42,441 bases of DNA from Oligoflexia bacterium. Lineage in GTDB: Bacteria > Bdellovibrionota > Bdellovibrionia > JABDDW01. Shown here one piece after another: positions 32,502-41,335 of the stretch (position 1 is its first letter; each line of letters opens with the position of its first letter). The stretch is from NCBI GenBank assembly GCA_020847095.1, contig JADLCR010000090.1, positions 1-42,441 on the forward strand. Reading direction: 5' to 3'. The translations under genes were made by a program, and so were the position numbers. The notes beneath the pieces were generated by a model. It was not told the DNA's origin. It saw only the letters and a program-made list of their open reading frames with translations, and did no database searches.

Positions 32502-33812
32502 TCAGTGGTCAAAATGATCTTTATCTATTCGGTAACTGATCTTGTTTGCTGAATAAAACCGCCAGGTCTTGTGAGTAATTAGTCGCGCACCATGGCCAAA
32601 GCTGAAATAACCCCAAACCCACTGGAAAAAAACGAAAACTCTATTTTTAAAACGCATCAAATAAATGACATGTACAAATACCCAGGCCAACCAGGCAAGG
32701 AACCCTGAAAGTTGTAACTTTCCAGATACAACAACAGCTCGCGACCTACCGATCGTCGCCATCATACCCTTATCCCAATATTTAAAATGTCCCCGAGGCT
32801 TACTATCAATGTCATTCAATATCTGTTTCGCGACAAACCTCCCTTGCTGAACAGCAACTGGGGCAATACCGGGCAGCGGCTGACCTTCATTGGTTTTAAA
32901 TGCCGCCACGTCACCGACGGCAAAAATATTTTTGTTTGTCGGCAGGCTTAAATCATGAAGCACATTTAAACGCCCCTGCTTGTCTTTTTCCGAAGAAATA
33001 TTCTCTGCCAAGGTTACAGGTCTCACTCCTGCCGCCCAGATAATTGTTTTGCAATTGATCCATTCTTGATTTGCTTTAAGGCCCTCCAAACTCAAATCAC
33101 TTGCGTGGCTTTTTTCAAGTACTGTTACACCAACATCTTCTAGTTCCTTTTTTGCCATTTTAGACAGTCGCTCCGGAAAAGTTGGCAAAATTCTTGGCCC
33201 GCTTTCAATTAGAAAAACTTTGGTTAACCGAAGGTTTGCCTTTTTATAGTCATCAGAAAGTGTACACTTTGCCATTTCCGCTATAGCCCCAGCCAACTCC
33301 ACGCCAGTTGGCCCACCGCCAATGATGGCAAAACTCAGAAAGGATTCTTGAGAGGCTTTATTGGTTTCCTTTTCTGCTAATTCAAATGCCGTCAATATTC
33401 TTCTGCGTATTTCCGTAGCCTGTTCTATGTTTTTAAGGCCAGGTGCCATTACCTCCCATTCATTCCTGCCGAAATAAGAGTGCTTAGTTCCGCAGGCAAT
33501 AATGATATAGTCAAAATTTTTCCAAGCATCGTCAAATTTGATTTTACTGTTTACGATATCGACCGATTCAACTTCAGCCATTACAATATCAATACTCGCA
33601 GATCGATTAAAAAGGCGTCGAATAGGTATAGCGACATCTGAAGGATTAAGACCTGCCATCGCAACTTGATAAAGTAGCGGCTGAAATAAATGATGATTTC
33701 TTCTATCGAAAATATGAACATCGAGATGTTTTGAGTTAGCTAATATTTTTGCTGCCGTTAACCCTCCAAATCCAGCTCCAATTATAGCTACTGACTTTTT
33801 AGCGGGTTCCAT
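32502..33812 (-). CDS. ndh: Type II NADH dehydrogenase
   Basis: The 436-residue flavoprotein has two dinucleotide folds (AIIGAGFGGLTAA near the N-terminus and IIGGGPTGVELAG around residue 165), FQPLLYQVAMAGL, IIWAAGV and NIFAVGDVA. These match the NDH-2 family, which oxidises NADH and reduces quinone at the inner face of the membrane without pumping protons. The hydrophobic amphipathic C-terminus fits membrane binding. An ATG at 33812 is used; a GTG at 33818 overlaps the upstream stop. The two genes are coupled. Confidence 0.9.
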   Translation of the reverse strand: MEPAKKSVAIIGAGFGGLTAAKILANSKHLDVHIFDRRNHHLFQPLLYQVAMAGLNPSDVAIPIRRLFNRSASIDIVMAEVESVDIVNSKIKFDDAWKNFDYIIIACGTKHSYFGRNEWEVMAPGLKNIEQATEIRRRILTAFELAEKETNKASQESFLSFAIIGGGPTGVELAGAIAEMAKCTLSDDYKKANLRLTKVFLIESGPRILPTFPERLSKMAKKELEDVGVTVLEKSHASDLSLEGLKANQEWINCKTIIWAAGVRPVTLAENISSEKDKQGRLNVLHDLSLPTNKNIFAVGDVAAFKTNEGQPLPGIAPVAVQQGRFVAKQILNDIDSKPRGHFKYWDKGMMATIGRSRAVVVSGKLQLSGFLAWLAWVFVHVIYLMRFKNRVFVFFQWVWGYFSFGHGARLITHKTWRFYSANKISYRIDKDHFDH

Positions 33813-33814
33813 TT

Positions 33815-34333
33815 TCACTTACCTAAAACCTCATTTATAATTGGTGATAAATGTTCGAGAATGGATTTTTCCGAAGCTGGGCCACTATTGTCAAAAACAA
33901 GATCCCACGGAAGTTGCACAGCCTCAGATTTACGATTGATTTCATTGATCCGATCATCAGAAACCGGGATATGCGCTGAGTTATCTCTGTTTTGCACTCG
34001 CTCGTGGCAGATTTTTAGCGGAGTTCTAATTGAAATGAGGCGCGTTTTATATTTGACCATTAAGACTCCTAAAAAATCGTGAAAGGCATCAGATGCCCCA
34101 GTGGACTCGACAATGACGCTGTCCCGGGATTCCAAAATTTGACTTATTCTAGTGAAAACCTTTCCAAAACCTTCAGCATCTCGTTCTATGCTTCGCAGTA
34201 ATGAGGTACGGATATTTTCTAAGAAAATGGGCTCAACCCGAAGAAATCTAATGCCAAAATGACGCTCAATAAGGGTTCCAATATAAGTTTTGCCAGTTCC
34301 TTTTGGCCCAATTAATAAAATTACATTTTTCAT
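33815..34333 (-). CDS. P-loop kinase-like ATPase (shikimate-kinase-like)
   Basis: The protein starts MKNVILLIGPKGTGKTYIGT, a Walker A motif. SVIVESTGA and the ICHERVQNRDNS segment follow the pattern of small nucleotide or gluconate kinases. The substrate cannot be told. The start at 34333 is preferred over a TTG 12 bases upstream because GGAGG stands five bases before it. The stop overlaps the ndh start. Confidence 0.7.
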   Translation of the reverse strand: MKNVILLIGPKGTGKTYIGTLIERHFGIRFLRVEPIFLENIRTSLLRSIERDAEGFGKVFTRISQILESRDSVIVESTGASDAFHDFLGVLMVKYKTRLISIRTPLKICHERVQNRDNSAHIPVSDDRINEINRKSEAVQLPWDLVFDNSGPASEKSILEHLSPIINEVLGK

Positions 34334-34616
34334 TTGGGCCTCCAAACAAACCTTGCTTGATTAATCGACACCTCTGATTTGCCTCTGCGCATCTCAATTA
34401 TTTTCTAAAGGGACTAGCGATGACAATTCTAATTCCTAGACTTAAATGACTCAATCGACTCATATAAAAATTACTCAAAAATATTGCGAGCCTCTTTTCG
34501 GCCTTCGCCCCGTTAATGGGGTGCATAAAACATGACTTTTGAAGCTTGATTACTCACAGCAATTACTATAATCAAAGAGCCGCCCGTTCAAAGGAAGCGA
34601 ACTAGGGGAGTTTTGA

Positions 34617-35711
34617 GTGAAGTTTTTAGTTATCGCATTGACCCTTTTGCTTTGGCCCAAGACTGGTTTCGGTACCGATTCTGACGGCGCACCAAATACT
34701 CCAAAACCAACCGATTCCCGAGGTTTTATACTGCCTTTAATTACAGCTGTAGATGGGTCGTCGACCGCCCTGCGATATCGCAACCTGCACAAACCCGACG
34801 GTACGATTTCAAAAGACCAGTTTCAATATCGCTTGGATTTGCGAGTAACTCTTACGTTCTTGAAGGACGGCAGTTTAAAACTCAAAGCACGAGCCATGAC
34901 TGGACAAGGTTATGACGGATCTTGGAATGAAACTGGATTGAGACCGGAAAACGCTCAACTCAATAGCGATTTTAATTTAAGAAATTTCTATTTAGAGTAC
35001 ACCCCCAGCAAGGCTTGGACTTTCCAAGCCGGGGCACTCAATAACAGCCCCTCCAACATAAATGCAGGGGGAGTCTTGGCGTTAGATGGAGACGGCTGGA
35101 TAGATGGTGCTCGCGCTTCTTACACGGATCCTCAATTATGGGCTGATGCCATTTCGGTCGTTGTCGGCCAAATCGATGAATATGGAAATACAAGTTTTTT
35201 TGATCGAAACTTTGACGGCGGTGCGAATTTCATCCAAATTGACATTCACGGCAGCTTGAACAGGTACACTTCGTTGGTCGCCGAAATGACCCAATTTGAC
35301 GGAGTCGAGTATATTCGAGCAATAATCGAACTAACGACAAGAGATGTCGTTAAATTTATAGACAAAGTGGTCGTCGAAGAAATGCTTGCAACAGGCTCAA
35401 AAACTCATCAGGGTTTTGCACTTACGGTAAAAAAGGCTTTCAAATCTTGGCAATTTACAACCGAATATTCTTATAAAAGCGATCAAATCAGCGGCATGAG
35501 TCCTAGCAAATTGCCACTTGAAGATCTTTACCGAGCTGGCCATCAAATCACTATCGGAGCTGATAAGAAAATGGGTAAAGATGGCTCTTTGGGCACTATG
35601 TTCGTACGCTACGGCAAGACGCTAAATGGGACTGATCTGTTTAACAGTCAAGGGGCGCGATTTGATTTCGGATACAAAATTGGCTTAAGTCGAAAAAAGA
35701 AAAAGCCCTAA
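34617..35711 (+). CDS. Outer-membrane porin-like protein
   Basis: A signal peptide (LVIALTLLLWPKTGFG) is followed by about 340 residues of alternating polar and hydrophobic strands with aromatic girdle residues (for example FYLEYTP, GFALTVKKAFKSWQFTTEYSYKS, FDFGYKIGL). This pattern fits a beta-barrel of the phosphate- or general-porin type. The GTG start has GGGGAG about six bases upstream. No partner gene is evident. The subfamily is not determined. Confidence 0.65.
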   Translation: MKFLVIALTLLLWPKTGFGTDSDGAPNTPKPTDSRGFILPLITAVDGSSTALRYRNLHKPDGTISKDQFQYRLDLRVTLTFLKDGSLKLKARAMTGQGYDGSWNETGLRPENAQLNSDFNLRNFYLEYTPSKAWTFQAGALNNSPSNINAGGVLALDGDGWIDGARASYTDPQLWADAISVVVGQIDEYGNTSFFDRNFDGGANFIQIDIHGSLNRYTSLVAEMTQFDGVEYIRAIIELTTRDVVKFIDKVVVEEMLATGSKTHQGFALTVKKAFKSWQFTTEYSYKSDQISGMSPSKLPLEDLYRAGHQITIGADKKMGKDGSLGTMFVRYGKTLNGTDLFNSQGARFDFGYKIGLSRKKKKP

Positions 35712-35726
35712 TATTGCGATCCGAAT

Positions 35727-36098
35727 TCAAGGCCGTGTCGCACTAAATTCAATTCTCAATTCCTCATATTGCAAAAACAAAGATACTGTTATAGCTGAGC
35801 CAGCTTGAATTTCTAGTTTCTTCCTAACTGAAGCTTTTAGTGGAAGAATATAACTTACGGCTTTTGTGTCATACCAAATGGCTGTCTTCCATTTGTAACC
35901 TCCAACGAGCGCGGTAGTTCTGAGGCGTCCCCATCCCTCCTCAGATATTCCATGAGTTTTGCGAATAATTTTCGATAGCGCTTGAGGGAGGGTTACGAAA
36001 TGCCAACTTGCTGGCCCCTTATGTTTCCAAACTTTGCCTTTGAAACCGTACTTTTTCAGCTTAGATTTCCTTACGTCAGTGATTTCCATCAGCGTCAC
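35727..36098 (-). CDS. DUF1905 domain protein
   Basis: The sequence has FKGKVWKHKGPASWHFVTLP, GWGRLRTTALVGGYKWKTAIW and YILPLKASVRKKLEIQAG, matching DUF1905. The function of the family is unknown. A GTG at 36098 or an ATG at 36089 could start it; both lie inside the end of the 36076-36270 gene, so the two are coupled. It converges on the porin-like gene. Confidence 0.8.
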   Translation of the reverse strand: MTLMEITDVRKSKLKKYGFKGKVWKHKGPASWHFVTLPQALSKIIRKTHGISEEGWGRLRTTALVGGYKWKTAIWYDTKAVSYILPLKASVRKKLEIQAGSAITVSLFLQYEELRIEFSATRP

Positions 36099-36270
36099 TC
36101 ATCTTTTTTAATACGGTGGCAATCGTAGTCGAATCCAAATGAGCTTGCTTCATCAGCAGCTCAGCTTTTTCAAAATCATCTGAATCAACGGCGTCAAAAA
36201 AAGCTTCGAGTTTGCCAACCTCGGCAAGTTTTTCTAATACTAACGAACCCTCAAATTCAATTTCGTCCAT
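36076..36270 (-). CDS. Small acidic protein, unknown
   Basis: The 64-residue protein is acidic and predicted helical (LEKLAEVGKLEAFFDAVDSD, then FEKAELLMKQA). I do not recognise it. It overlaps the DUF1905 gene by 23 bases and probably shares its message. Confidence 0.55.
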   Translation of the reverse strand: MDEIEFEGSLVLEKLAEVGKLEAFFDAVDSDDFEKAELLMKQAHLDSTTIATVLKKMSDADGNH

Positions 36271-36393
36271 AAGACTTTCTCTTCAATTCTTGCTGACGAA
36301 GTGGTTGGCGGATACAAGCTGCCGCAAGTCGAACCCCCATAGTCCCCATACCGAGCGCAACACCACACTCGCTTCGCCGTATCTTATTGTCTA

Positions 36394-37218
36394 TCAACTG
36401 AGCTCTTTTTTAAAAAAGAAGCTTCGATCATTCATAACTATAAAAACACTTAACACCAACAGCAAGATTGTTTGAATGACTTTGCTATCTGGATGAGTCA
36501 AAAACACCTCATTAAAAACACCAGCGGTAATATGAAAAATAACTGCGACTAGGATGTTTCTGTCAGTTTTGTAGTAAAGCCAATTCATAAGTATAACGAA
36601 TGGAAAAAGACTAAGGGCAAAATTAAGAGAATATATCCATCCGGCTGCCACAACATTGCTGTGATAGTAACCTCGTATGAATCCCAAAGGGATATGCCAG
36701 ATAACCCAGAAGAGTCCAAAAATTAATGAGGTGCTAAAAAGACTGAAACGAGCACGAAGGCAGTCAGTTCCATAGGAATGCCAAGCAAGTTCCTCTAGAA
36801 ATGGCGCAAGGATGAGTATGAACCAAGTCGGAAAAACTCCGGAGGAAAAGGAAGCGCTTTTTGCTAAAGAGAACTGTTCGATGCTATGGCCAAGAATAAG
36901 CGACAATGCTTGTGCCAAAAGAATACTTCCCAACATCAAAAAGCAGGTTATGAAAAAGTACAAAGGCTTAATTTTAGGAAATCGAATGAGTCTTGATGTG
37001 AGATCACTTCGAAGAACAGGATCCTTATACATCATGAGAAAGGCGGTTAGTACGGGGGCAACTAACCCCAAAAGCCCTAGAGCACTAATCCAAAATTCAA
37101 TAACGGCGTCTTGAAGTGGTTTGCGACTAATATAGGCCGCAATAAACCAGAAAAACCAGGGAATCACGGTTGAGAGAAAATAAAACAAAATTGGACGTCT
37201 ATATTTTGAAAGATTCAC
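36394..37218 (-). CDS. CPBP family intramembrane metalloprotease
   Basis: The protein has about eight hydrophobic segments. APFLEELAWHSYG (EExxxH-like, around residue 140) and WVIWHIPLG (around 170) match the catalytic Glu and His motifs of the CPBP/Abi family. Family members cut prenylated or signal peptides within membranes. No partner gene is apparent. The start at 37218 is not supported by a clear ribosome site. Confidence 0.8.
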   Translation of the reverse strand: MNLSKYRRPILFYFLSTVIPWFFWFIAAYISRKPLQDAVIEFWISALGLLGLVAPVLTAFLMMYKDPVLRSDLTSRLIRFPKIKPLYFFITCFLMLGSILLAQALSLILGHSIEQFSLAKSASFSSGVFPTWFILILAPFLEELAWHSYGTDCLRARFSLFSTSLIFGLFWVIWHIPLGFIRGYYHSNVVAAGWIYSLNFALSLFPFVILMNWLYYKTDRNILVAVIFHITAGVFNEVFLTHPDSKVIQTILLLVLSVFIVMNDRSFFFKKELS

Positions 37219-37364
37219 TGTATTTTTCCATTTCTAAAATGCGAGAACCCCAGGGGACGACCCGAGTTCTCAAACTTTGAAATTGGTGGAGGCGGAATTT
37301 CCAGCCTAAATCCTCAATTTTCCTCGCATAAACATTTCTAGCGCACCGACGGTACACCACAAGG

Positions 37365-37817
37365 TCAAGCTGTTGGACTATGCCTCCAGAGCGCAAAACC
37401 ATAAAGCACCATTGCAACGGTCATACTTGTTGCCCCAAGAAGCACAAAAATAGGTGACGTTCCAAGAACAACTTCACCTAGAATTCCCAATGGCATAAGT
37501 ATCCCACCAAGACTCAGCCACGATATCAGCTTAGTGCCACGATCACAGATCGGGAATTGGAACAGTAAAAAACCAACCACGATGTTCAAAAATCCAAACA
37601 AAGTCCCGTGAACGTGCGCCAACCGTATTTCAAAGTGGGCCCCCGTTGAATATTGCGCTGCCCACTCTGCTGCGTTAGGGGCAAAATCTCTCAAATAAAC
37701 CAGGATGAAGCCCAGAAACATGAACGCTCCCATGGTCCACAGACCCACGATTAGATTCTTCTTACTTTCAAATTTTTTACCTACGGTAAACGAGTCGTTC
37801 GTTGTTTGAGTTGCCAT
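37365..37817 (-). CDS. Four-helix membrane protein, unknown
   Basis: Four hydrophobic segments are visible: LIVGLWTMGAFMFLGFILVY, LAHVHGTLFGFLNIVVGFLL, LISWLSLGGILMPLGILGEV and FVLLGATSMTVAMVLYGFAL. The HVHG in the second helix could bind a metal or haem. I do not recognise the family. It follows the cupin gene by 16 bases, so they form one operon divergent from the TetR gene. Confidence 0.7.
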   Translation of the reverse strand: MATQTTNDSFTVGKKFESKKNLIVGLWTMGAFMFLGFILVYLRDFAPNAAEWAAQYSTGAHFEIRLAHVHGTLFGFLNIVVGFLLFQFPICDRGTKLISWLSLGGILMPLGILGEVVLGTSPIFVLLGATSMTVAMVLYGFALWRHSPTA

Positions 37818-37833
37818 TTTGCGATCCTTTCTC

Positions 37834-38202
37834 CTACTTAATCAGCATCAGGCGAGAATCTTCTTGAGCCACAACCTCATGCATTTCTTTAGGCGGAATT
37901 GAGAAGTAGTCTCCTGTCGCCAGCACTGTCGTCTCCCCATTCATCACGAAATTAACTTGTCCACTTTCTACATAAAGAAAGGCTGCAGTTGGCGTTTGAT
38001 GCTTTTCGAGCTTTTGCCCTTTTGAGAGTCCGATGCCCATGACTTTAAAAGACTCATTGAACAGTGGCTTTATGACTTTGTCTTCTTTATTAAACACAAT
38101 GCTTTTTGAGACAGAGCCTTTCATAGAAACTCCTTCTTTTGCAAAAACCTGACTTGCTGTAGCTAGAACTACTAAGGACATACCTATTTTTTTTAAGAAC
38201 AT
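37834..38202 (-). CDS. Secreted cupin-domain protein
   Basis: A signal peptide (SLVVLATASQVFA) is followed by a small cupin barrel: GQKLEKHQTPTAAFLYVESG and GDYFSIPPKEMHEV contain the His and Glu residues that bind a metal. The reaction is unknown. It is transcribed away from the TetR regulator and with the four-helix membrane protein, so TetR control is likely. Confidence 0.8.
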   Translation of the reverse strand: MFLKKIGMSLVVLATASQVFAKEGVSMKGSVSKSIVFNKEDKVIKPLFNESFKVMGIGLSKGQKLEKHQTPTAAFLYVESGQVNFVMNGETTVLATGDYFSIPPKEMHEVVAQEDSRLMLIK

Positions 38203-38292
38203 ATTGCTCCTCCAATATGGTTATTATACACTTGAGTAGTTATAAGACAAGAATTATTATTCGATCGTATAGTAATATTATGGAGATTGAAA

Positions 38293-38907
38293 ATGGCTAG
38301 AAAATCTAGTGACTTAGACAAAAAAATGGTCGCAGCCGGTATTGAGCTTATTCAAGAGGGGGGAATTGCAAGGCTGTCCACTCGAGAGATCGCCGATCGT
38401 GCTGGCGCAAACTTAGGTATGTTCAATTATCACTTTGGAACAAAAGAAAAATTCATTCTTAAAATCTTAAATGATTTTTACCAAAAGTTTTTGGATGACC
38501 TTATGGGCCTAAATGGCGAAGACCCAGAGCTTGAGGCGGTCCTCCATCAGATCGCAGCGTTTTCAAGAGACAATAGAAAGCTACTGACTCCTATTCTTTC
38601 GGATGTCTTGGTTGGCGATAAAGTTGTTATTCGGTTTTTGAAAAAAAACTTCTCCAAACATTTTCTTGTTCTTGAGTTGGCATTGCAAAAGCACTTAAAG
38701 CTGAAAAATCTGTTGGCCTCTAACCCACACCATGCCATTCGTTTTCTCATTGGCGCGGTCGGCGTTCCCAATATTTTGCTCGAGATTTCCGAAAAAGGCT
38801 CTCGATATAAGTATTCACCAGAGAGCGATGAGGAGCTGGTGTCCAGAGTGAAAGCCGCAATCATTGGCTTAGAATCTAAACTTTGCATCTCTGAGATGCT
38901 CTCGTGA
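38293..38907 (+). CDS. TetR family transcriptional regulator
   Basis: The N-terminal helix-turn-helix is LSTREIADRAGANLGMFNYHFGTKEKFILKIL (quoted here as the typical TetR layout, residues 28-59). The ligand-binding C-terminal domain is unassigned. The ATG at 38293 has GGAG seven bases upstream. It is divergent from the cupin operon; the 90-base shared region has an imperfect TATTA/TAATA repeat (38255-38277) that might be its operator. Confidence 0.88.
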   Translation: MARKSSDLDKKMVAAGIELIQEGGIARLSTREIADRAGANLGMFNYHFGTKEKFILKILNDFYQKFLDDLMGLNGEDPELEAVLHQIAAFSRDNRKLLTPILSDVLVGDKVVIRFLKKNFSKHFLVLELALQKHLKLKNLLASNPHHAIRFLIGAVGVPNILLEISEKGSRYKYSPESDEELVSRVKAAIIGLESKLCISEMLS

Positions 38908-38927
38908 TACGCTGTATTACAGCGTAT
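38907..38927. repeat. Perfect palindrome after the TetR gene
   Basis: Two 10-base arms, ATACGCTGTA and TACAGCGTAT, are separated by one base. They start on the TetR stop codon. No T-run follows, so it is not a normal terminator. It could be an operator or a recombination-type site. Confidence 0.45.
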
Positions 38928-38935
38928 GGTGGAGG
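38926..38935. repeat. Left copy of a 10-base direct repeat
   Basis: The sequence ATGGTGGAGG also occurs at 42357-42366. In both places it directly follows a hairpin-forming sequence. The copies flank the toxin-antitoxin, secreted-protein and TIGR02147 genes. Ten bases is short, so it may be chance. Confidence 0.3.
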
Positions 38936-39043
38936 CGTTTACATAGCGCCTAAGTCCTTGGATTTTCAATAGAAAATTTTTGGTCACTACGGCTCACTAC
39001 AGCATGGGTGGTGATAAAGGAACAAGGGTTTAATAACTAAAAT

Positions 39044-39073
39044 ATTGCGAAATTTCGCAATTTATACTATTAT
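39044..39073 (+). promoter_or_regulatory. Promoter and palindromic operator of the toxin-antitoxin pair
   Basis: The perfect 18-base palindrome ATTGCGAAATTTCGCAAT (39044-39061) overlaps TTGCGA (39045-39050), and TATTAT (39068-39073) follows after 17 bases. The -10 box ends six bases before the GTG start at 39080, so the transcript is probably leaderless. The palindrome is a likely site for the XRE antitoxin. Confidence 0.55.
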
Positions 39074-39079
39074 AGTCAT

Positions 39080-39388
39080 GTGGAGTCAAAACAGCAGCGA
39101 TATGACATCAACCCCATTACTGTAAACGGCATTAAAGTCTCTCATGTTGTGATCGATCAGCATTACCAAGAAAAACACAGCGATCACATGACTGATGAGT
39201 TAATTTTAAAGCTCGTTCAAGAATTGGATGGGCGAATAGAACTTCCAGATACGGTGAGTGGCAAGTTTTCATATTTTGTCACGTTAGTGGAAGTTGATGA
39301 AAAGCAATACCGGTTGATTTGACTTCTTGAGAACGATGCCATTTATATTGGCGTTGTTAACGCATATCGCGATAAGCGAAGGAGATAG
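39080..39388 (+). pseudogene. Toxin-like gene with an in-frame TGA at codon 81
   Basis: The first 80 codons encode a small protein ending QYRLI. The frame then meets TGA (39320-39322) and continues without any further stop for 21 codons (LLENDAIYIGVVNAYRDKRRR) until TAG, two bases before the antitoxin ATG. In the toxin-like proteins I recall, the motif YRLIWLLE is followed by IYIGVVNAYR, so the TGA sits where a Trp (TGG) is expected. The simplest view is a nonsense mutation that truncates the toxin. The base after TGA is C, a leaky context, so partial read-through is possible. The GTG start has a -10 box six bases upstream and no ribosome site. Confidence 0.7.
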
Positions 39389-39390
39389 CT

Positions 39391-39693
39391 ATGGGCTTTC
39401 CCAGTGAAAAAGAATTAAAATCCATGAGAAAAAAGCTTGAGCATGCCGAACCCTCACGCACGCTCCCTAAAAATGCATCTAAAGTGGATCAAGTGAAATA
39501 TAAATTATGCGAGAAGTTTGTTGTTTACTTGATGGAAAACAAAATGTCGCAGATCCAACTGGCAAAAAAGCTAAAAGTTGATCCTTCACGCATCAACGAA
39601 ATCGTCAAATATCGAATCGATCTTTACACAATTGATAAATTGATGGATCTCGCAGAACGGCTTCACCTAAATTTTGATGTGGATGTGGCATAA
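39391..39693 (+). CDS. XRE family antitoxin-like regulator
   Basis: The 100-residue protein contains a helix-turn-helix, MSQIQLAKKLKVDPSRINEI (about 51-70). It starts two bases after the toxin frame ends, with AAGGAG about eight bases before the ATG. This toxin-first order is typical of HigBA-like pairs. It probably binds the palindrome at 39044. It is intact even though the toxin frame carries a stop. Confidence 0.8.
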   Translation: MGFPSEKELKSMRKKLEHAEPSRTLPKNASKVDQVKYKLCEKFVVYLMENKMSQIQLAKKLKVDPSRINEIVKYRIDLYTIDKLMDLAERLHLNFDVDVA

Positions 39694-39704
39694 AATCAAT
39701 GCCT

Positions 39705-41207
39705 TCATTCAAGTACGAATTTGCACTCAAACTGGGCATTTTCATCACGGTACCAATTCTTATATTTTGAACCTATAGTTAGGGTCAATTTATTTGAAAG
39801 ATCTTTTTCTACTCTAATAGAACCATCTTCTGAAATGTAATCTCGGCTCCAAGGCTGAGAACCATGTCTTTTCCAAGAGTCACCATAGATCATATGTGCT
39901 TCGGCCCAATCTACACCACCAATGCTAGAGGTGTAATCTCTCGAATCAACATGGTTATAAACATCATAAGTCATATTGTTACCAGTGAGTGTTTCAAATT
40001 GTAATACAGAAACGTCACTTCTCTCAGAAGAAGGTTGAATTGTAACTTCCGATATACGTTTTAAATAGTATGGTTCCCATCTTGAAAGTTGACCAATGTC
40101 ATCAGCAACCCATTGACTCGTATCACACGTTCTTGACACAACTTTATAAGTACCCGTGAAAGGCTTCCAATAGTCGGTTCTAAGAATGTCCTGCGGATTT
40201 GAAAATTGAGGAACTTTATGATTGAAATACAAAGACCTTAGGTAATCTTGAATCTCGTAACGACTAGAAGCTAATTGTTTGATCACAGTAACCACTTCAT
40301 CTTGATTTGTTATTCTTTTGATGACAAATTCCCTTTGTTTGCCACATGAGTAGTTTATTTCGCCATCAATAAATTTATCTTCAAGATAATTGGACCAGCT
40401 TTGATAGCTGGGCGGTGGAGAAACCGTATTGTCGATTTTTGAATGTAGGTAGGCCATGGCAAGTTCAAAGCTAGAGTCGTAAAAACCGAGAACACAGGAA
40501 TCCTCAGAACTAAATATAAAATCACTATAATAAGGAAATTCAATATAAAACAAACCTACTTTTTCTTGTGTCAGCCTATCTAACAATTCATTCTCGGTAA
40601 GATTCGATATATTTTTTACAACACCTTCAAAATAGTCTGTTTGCTTACTAATAACATCGAGGACTTTCAATAAGGTTTGGTCTTTAGACAAAAATGCTCC
40701 TAACCTGAAGACCGCTTGTTTTTGCAATTCTACAGCCTGTGCTTCTGTTGCACCTGCGAGGTGTCCAAATTCGTGTAACATCAAACCTAAAATTTGTATT
40801 TTTGCGTATCTTTGAGGAAGTTTAGGAATAATTTTATGTGCACTTAAACAAATAGCATTGCTTTCGGATGCATAAATACTAGCGAAAGTCTCTTTTCCAT
40901 CGGCCTCATAACAAGGTTCATCCCACAAGACTTCAACATCTGTACTCTCCACTATATCCCAAAGTTTGGTGTTACCTGCGGGTGCATTGCAAAATAAATT
41001 AACATTTTGATAAGGAGTGCCAGAGCAAAAGTCTTTAAGAAAGAGGCGTAACGTTTTTCGTGAATCTTTTATGATGCTGCTAAATTCAGCAGTTGTCATG
41101 GGTTCAATGGGTAGAAGATCGCCACCTCCAGTCATTCCGCCCATACTCGCAAGCAATGAGTGCGTCATGAAAAAGAACGACCAAACCATCAATAATTTTA
41201 AACCCAT
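39705..41207 (-). CDS. Secreted protein with HExxH motif, unknown family
   Basis: The start at 41207 is chosen because GGGGGG lies four bases before the ATG and a signal peptide (LLMVWSFFFMTHSLLA) follows directly. The protein has 500 residues. HEFGHLAGATEAQ (H145, E146, H149, possibly E156) is a zinc-binding metallopeptidase-like motif. Several Cys residues could form disulfides outside the cytoplasm. I do not recognise the C-terminal half. It is divergent from the TIGR02147 gene. Confidence 0.7.
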   Translation of the reverse strand: MGLKLLMVWSFFFMTHSLLASMGGMTGGGDLLPIEPMTTAEFSSIIKDSRKTLRLFLKDFCSGTPYQNVNLFCNAPAGNTKLWDIVESTDVEVLWDEPCYEADGKETFASIYASESNAICLSAHKIIPKLPQRYAKIQILGLMLHEFGHLAGATEAQAVELQKQAVFRLGAFLSKDQTLLKVLDVISKQTDYFEGVVKNISNLTENELLDRLTQEKVGLFYIEFPYYSDFIFSSEDSCVLGFYDSSFELAMAYLHSKIDNTVSPPPSYQSWSNYLEDKFIDGEINYSCGKQREFVIKRITNQDEVVTVIKQLASSRYEIQDYLRSLYFNHKVPQFSNPQDILRTDYWKPFTGTYKVVSRTCDTSQWVADDIGQLSRWEPYYLKRISEVTIQPSSERSDVSVLQFETLTGNNMTYDVYNHVDSRDYTSSIGGVDWAEAHMIYGDSWKRHGSQPWSRDYISEDGSIRVEKDLSNKLTLTIGSKYKNWYRDENAQFECKFVLE

Positions 41208-41316
41208 ATTACCCCCCCTATTCTTACGTGGCGAGACTAACCTCTTGTACCTAAAATAATCAATAACTTTTACTTTAAAGACTTGCCATCTGAATTTACT
41301 AAACATATGAATTATA

Positions 41317-41335
41317 AATTTAGTTTTACTAAATT
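41317..41335. promoter_or_regulatory. Perfect inverted repeat abutting the TIGR02147 start codon
   Basis: AATTTAGT and ACTAAATT (8-base arms, 3-base loop) end one base before the ATG at 41336. A half-site-like AATTTACTAAA lies near 41293. This is a likely autoregulatory operator; there is no ribosome site. Confidence 0.5.

Noticed and set aside
34500-34540. A CCCC...GGGG hairpin upstream of the porin gene
   Set aside because: The stem is only four pairs and no T-run follows, so it is not a convincing terminator.
37199-37417. A 72-codon minus-strand frame
   Set aside because: It overlaps the well-supported four-helix membrane gene in another frame and has no recognisable sequence.
39320-39322. 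UGA read as selenocysteine or as Trp by an altered genetic code
   Set aside because: Many other genes in the window end normally in TGA, and no SECIS-like hairpin is evident just downstream.
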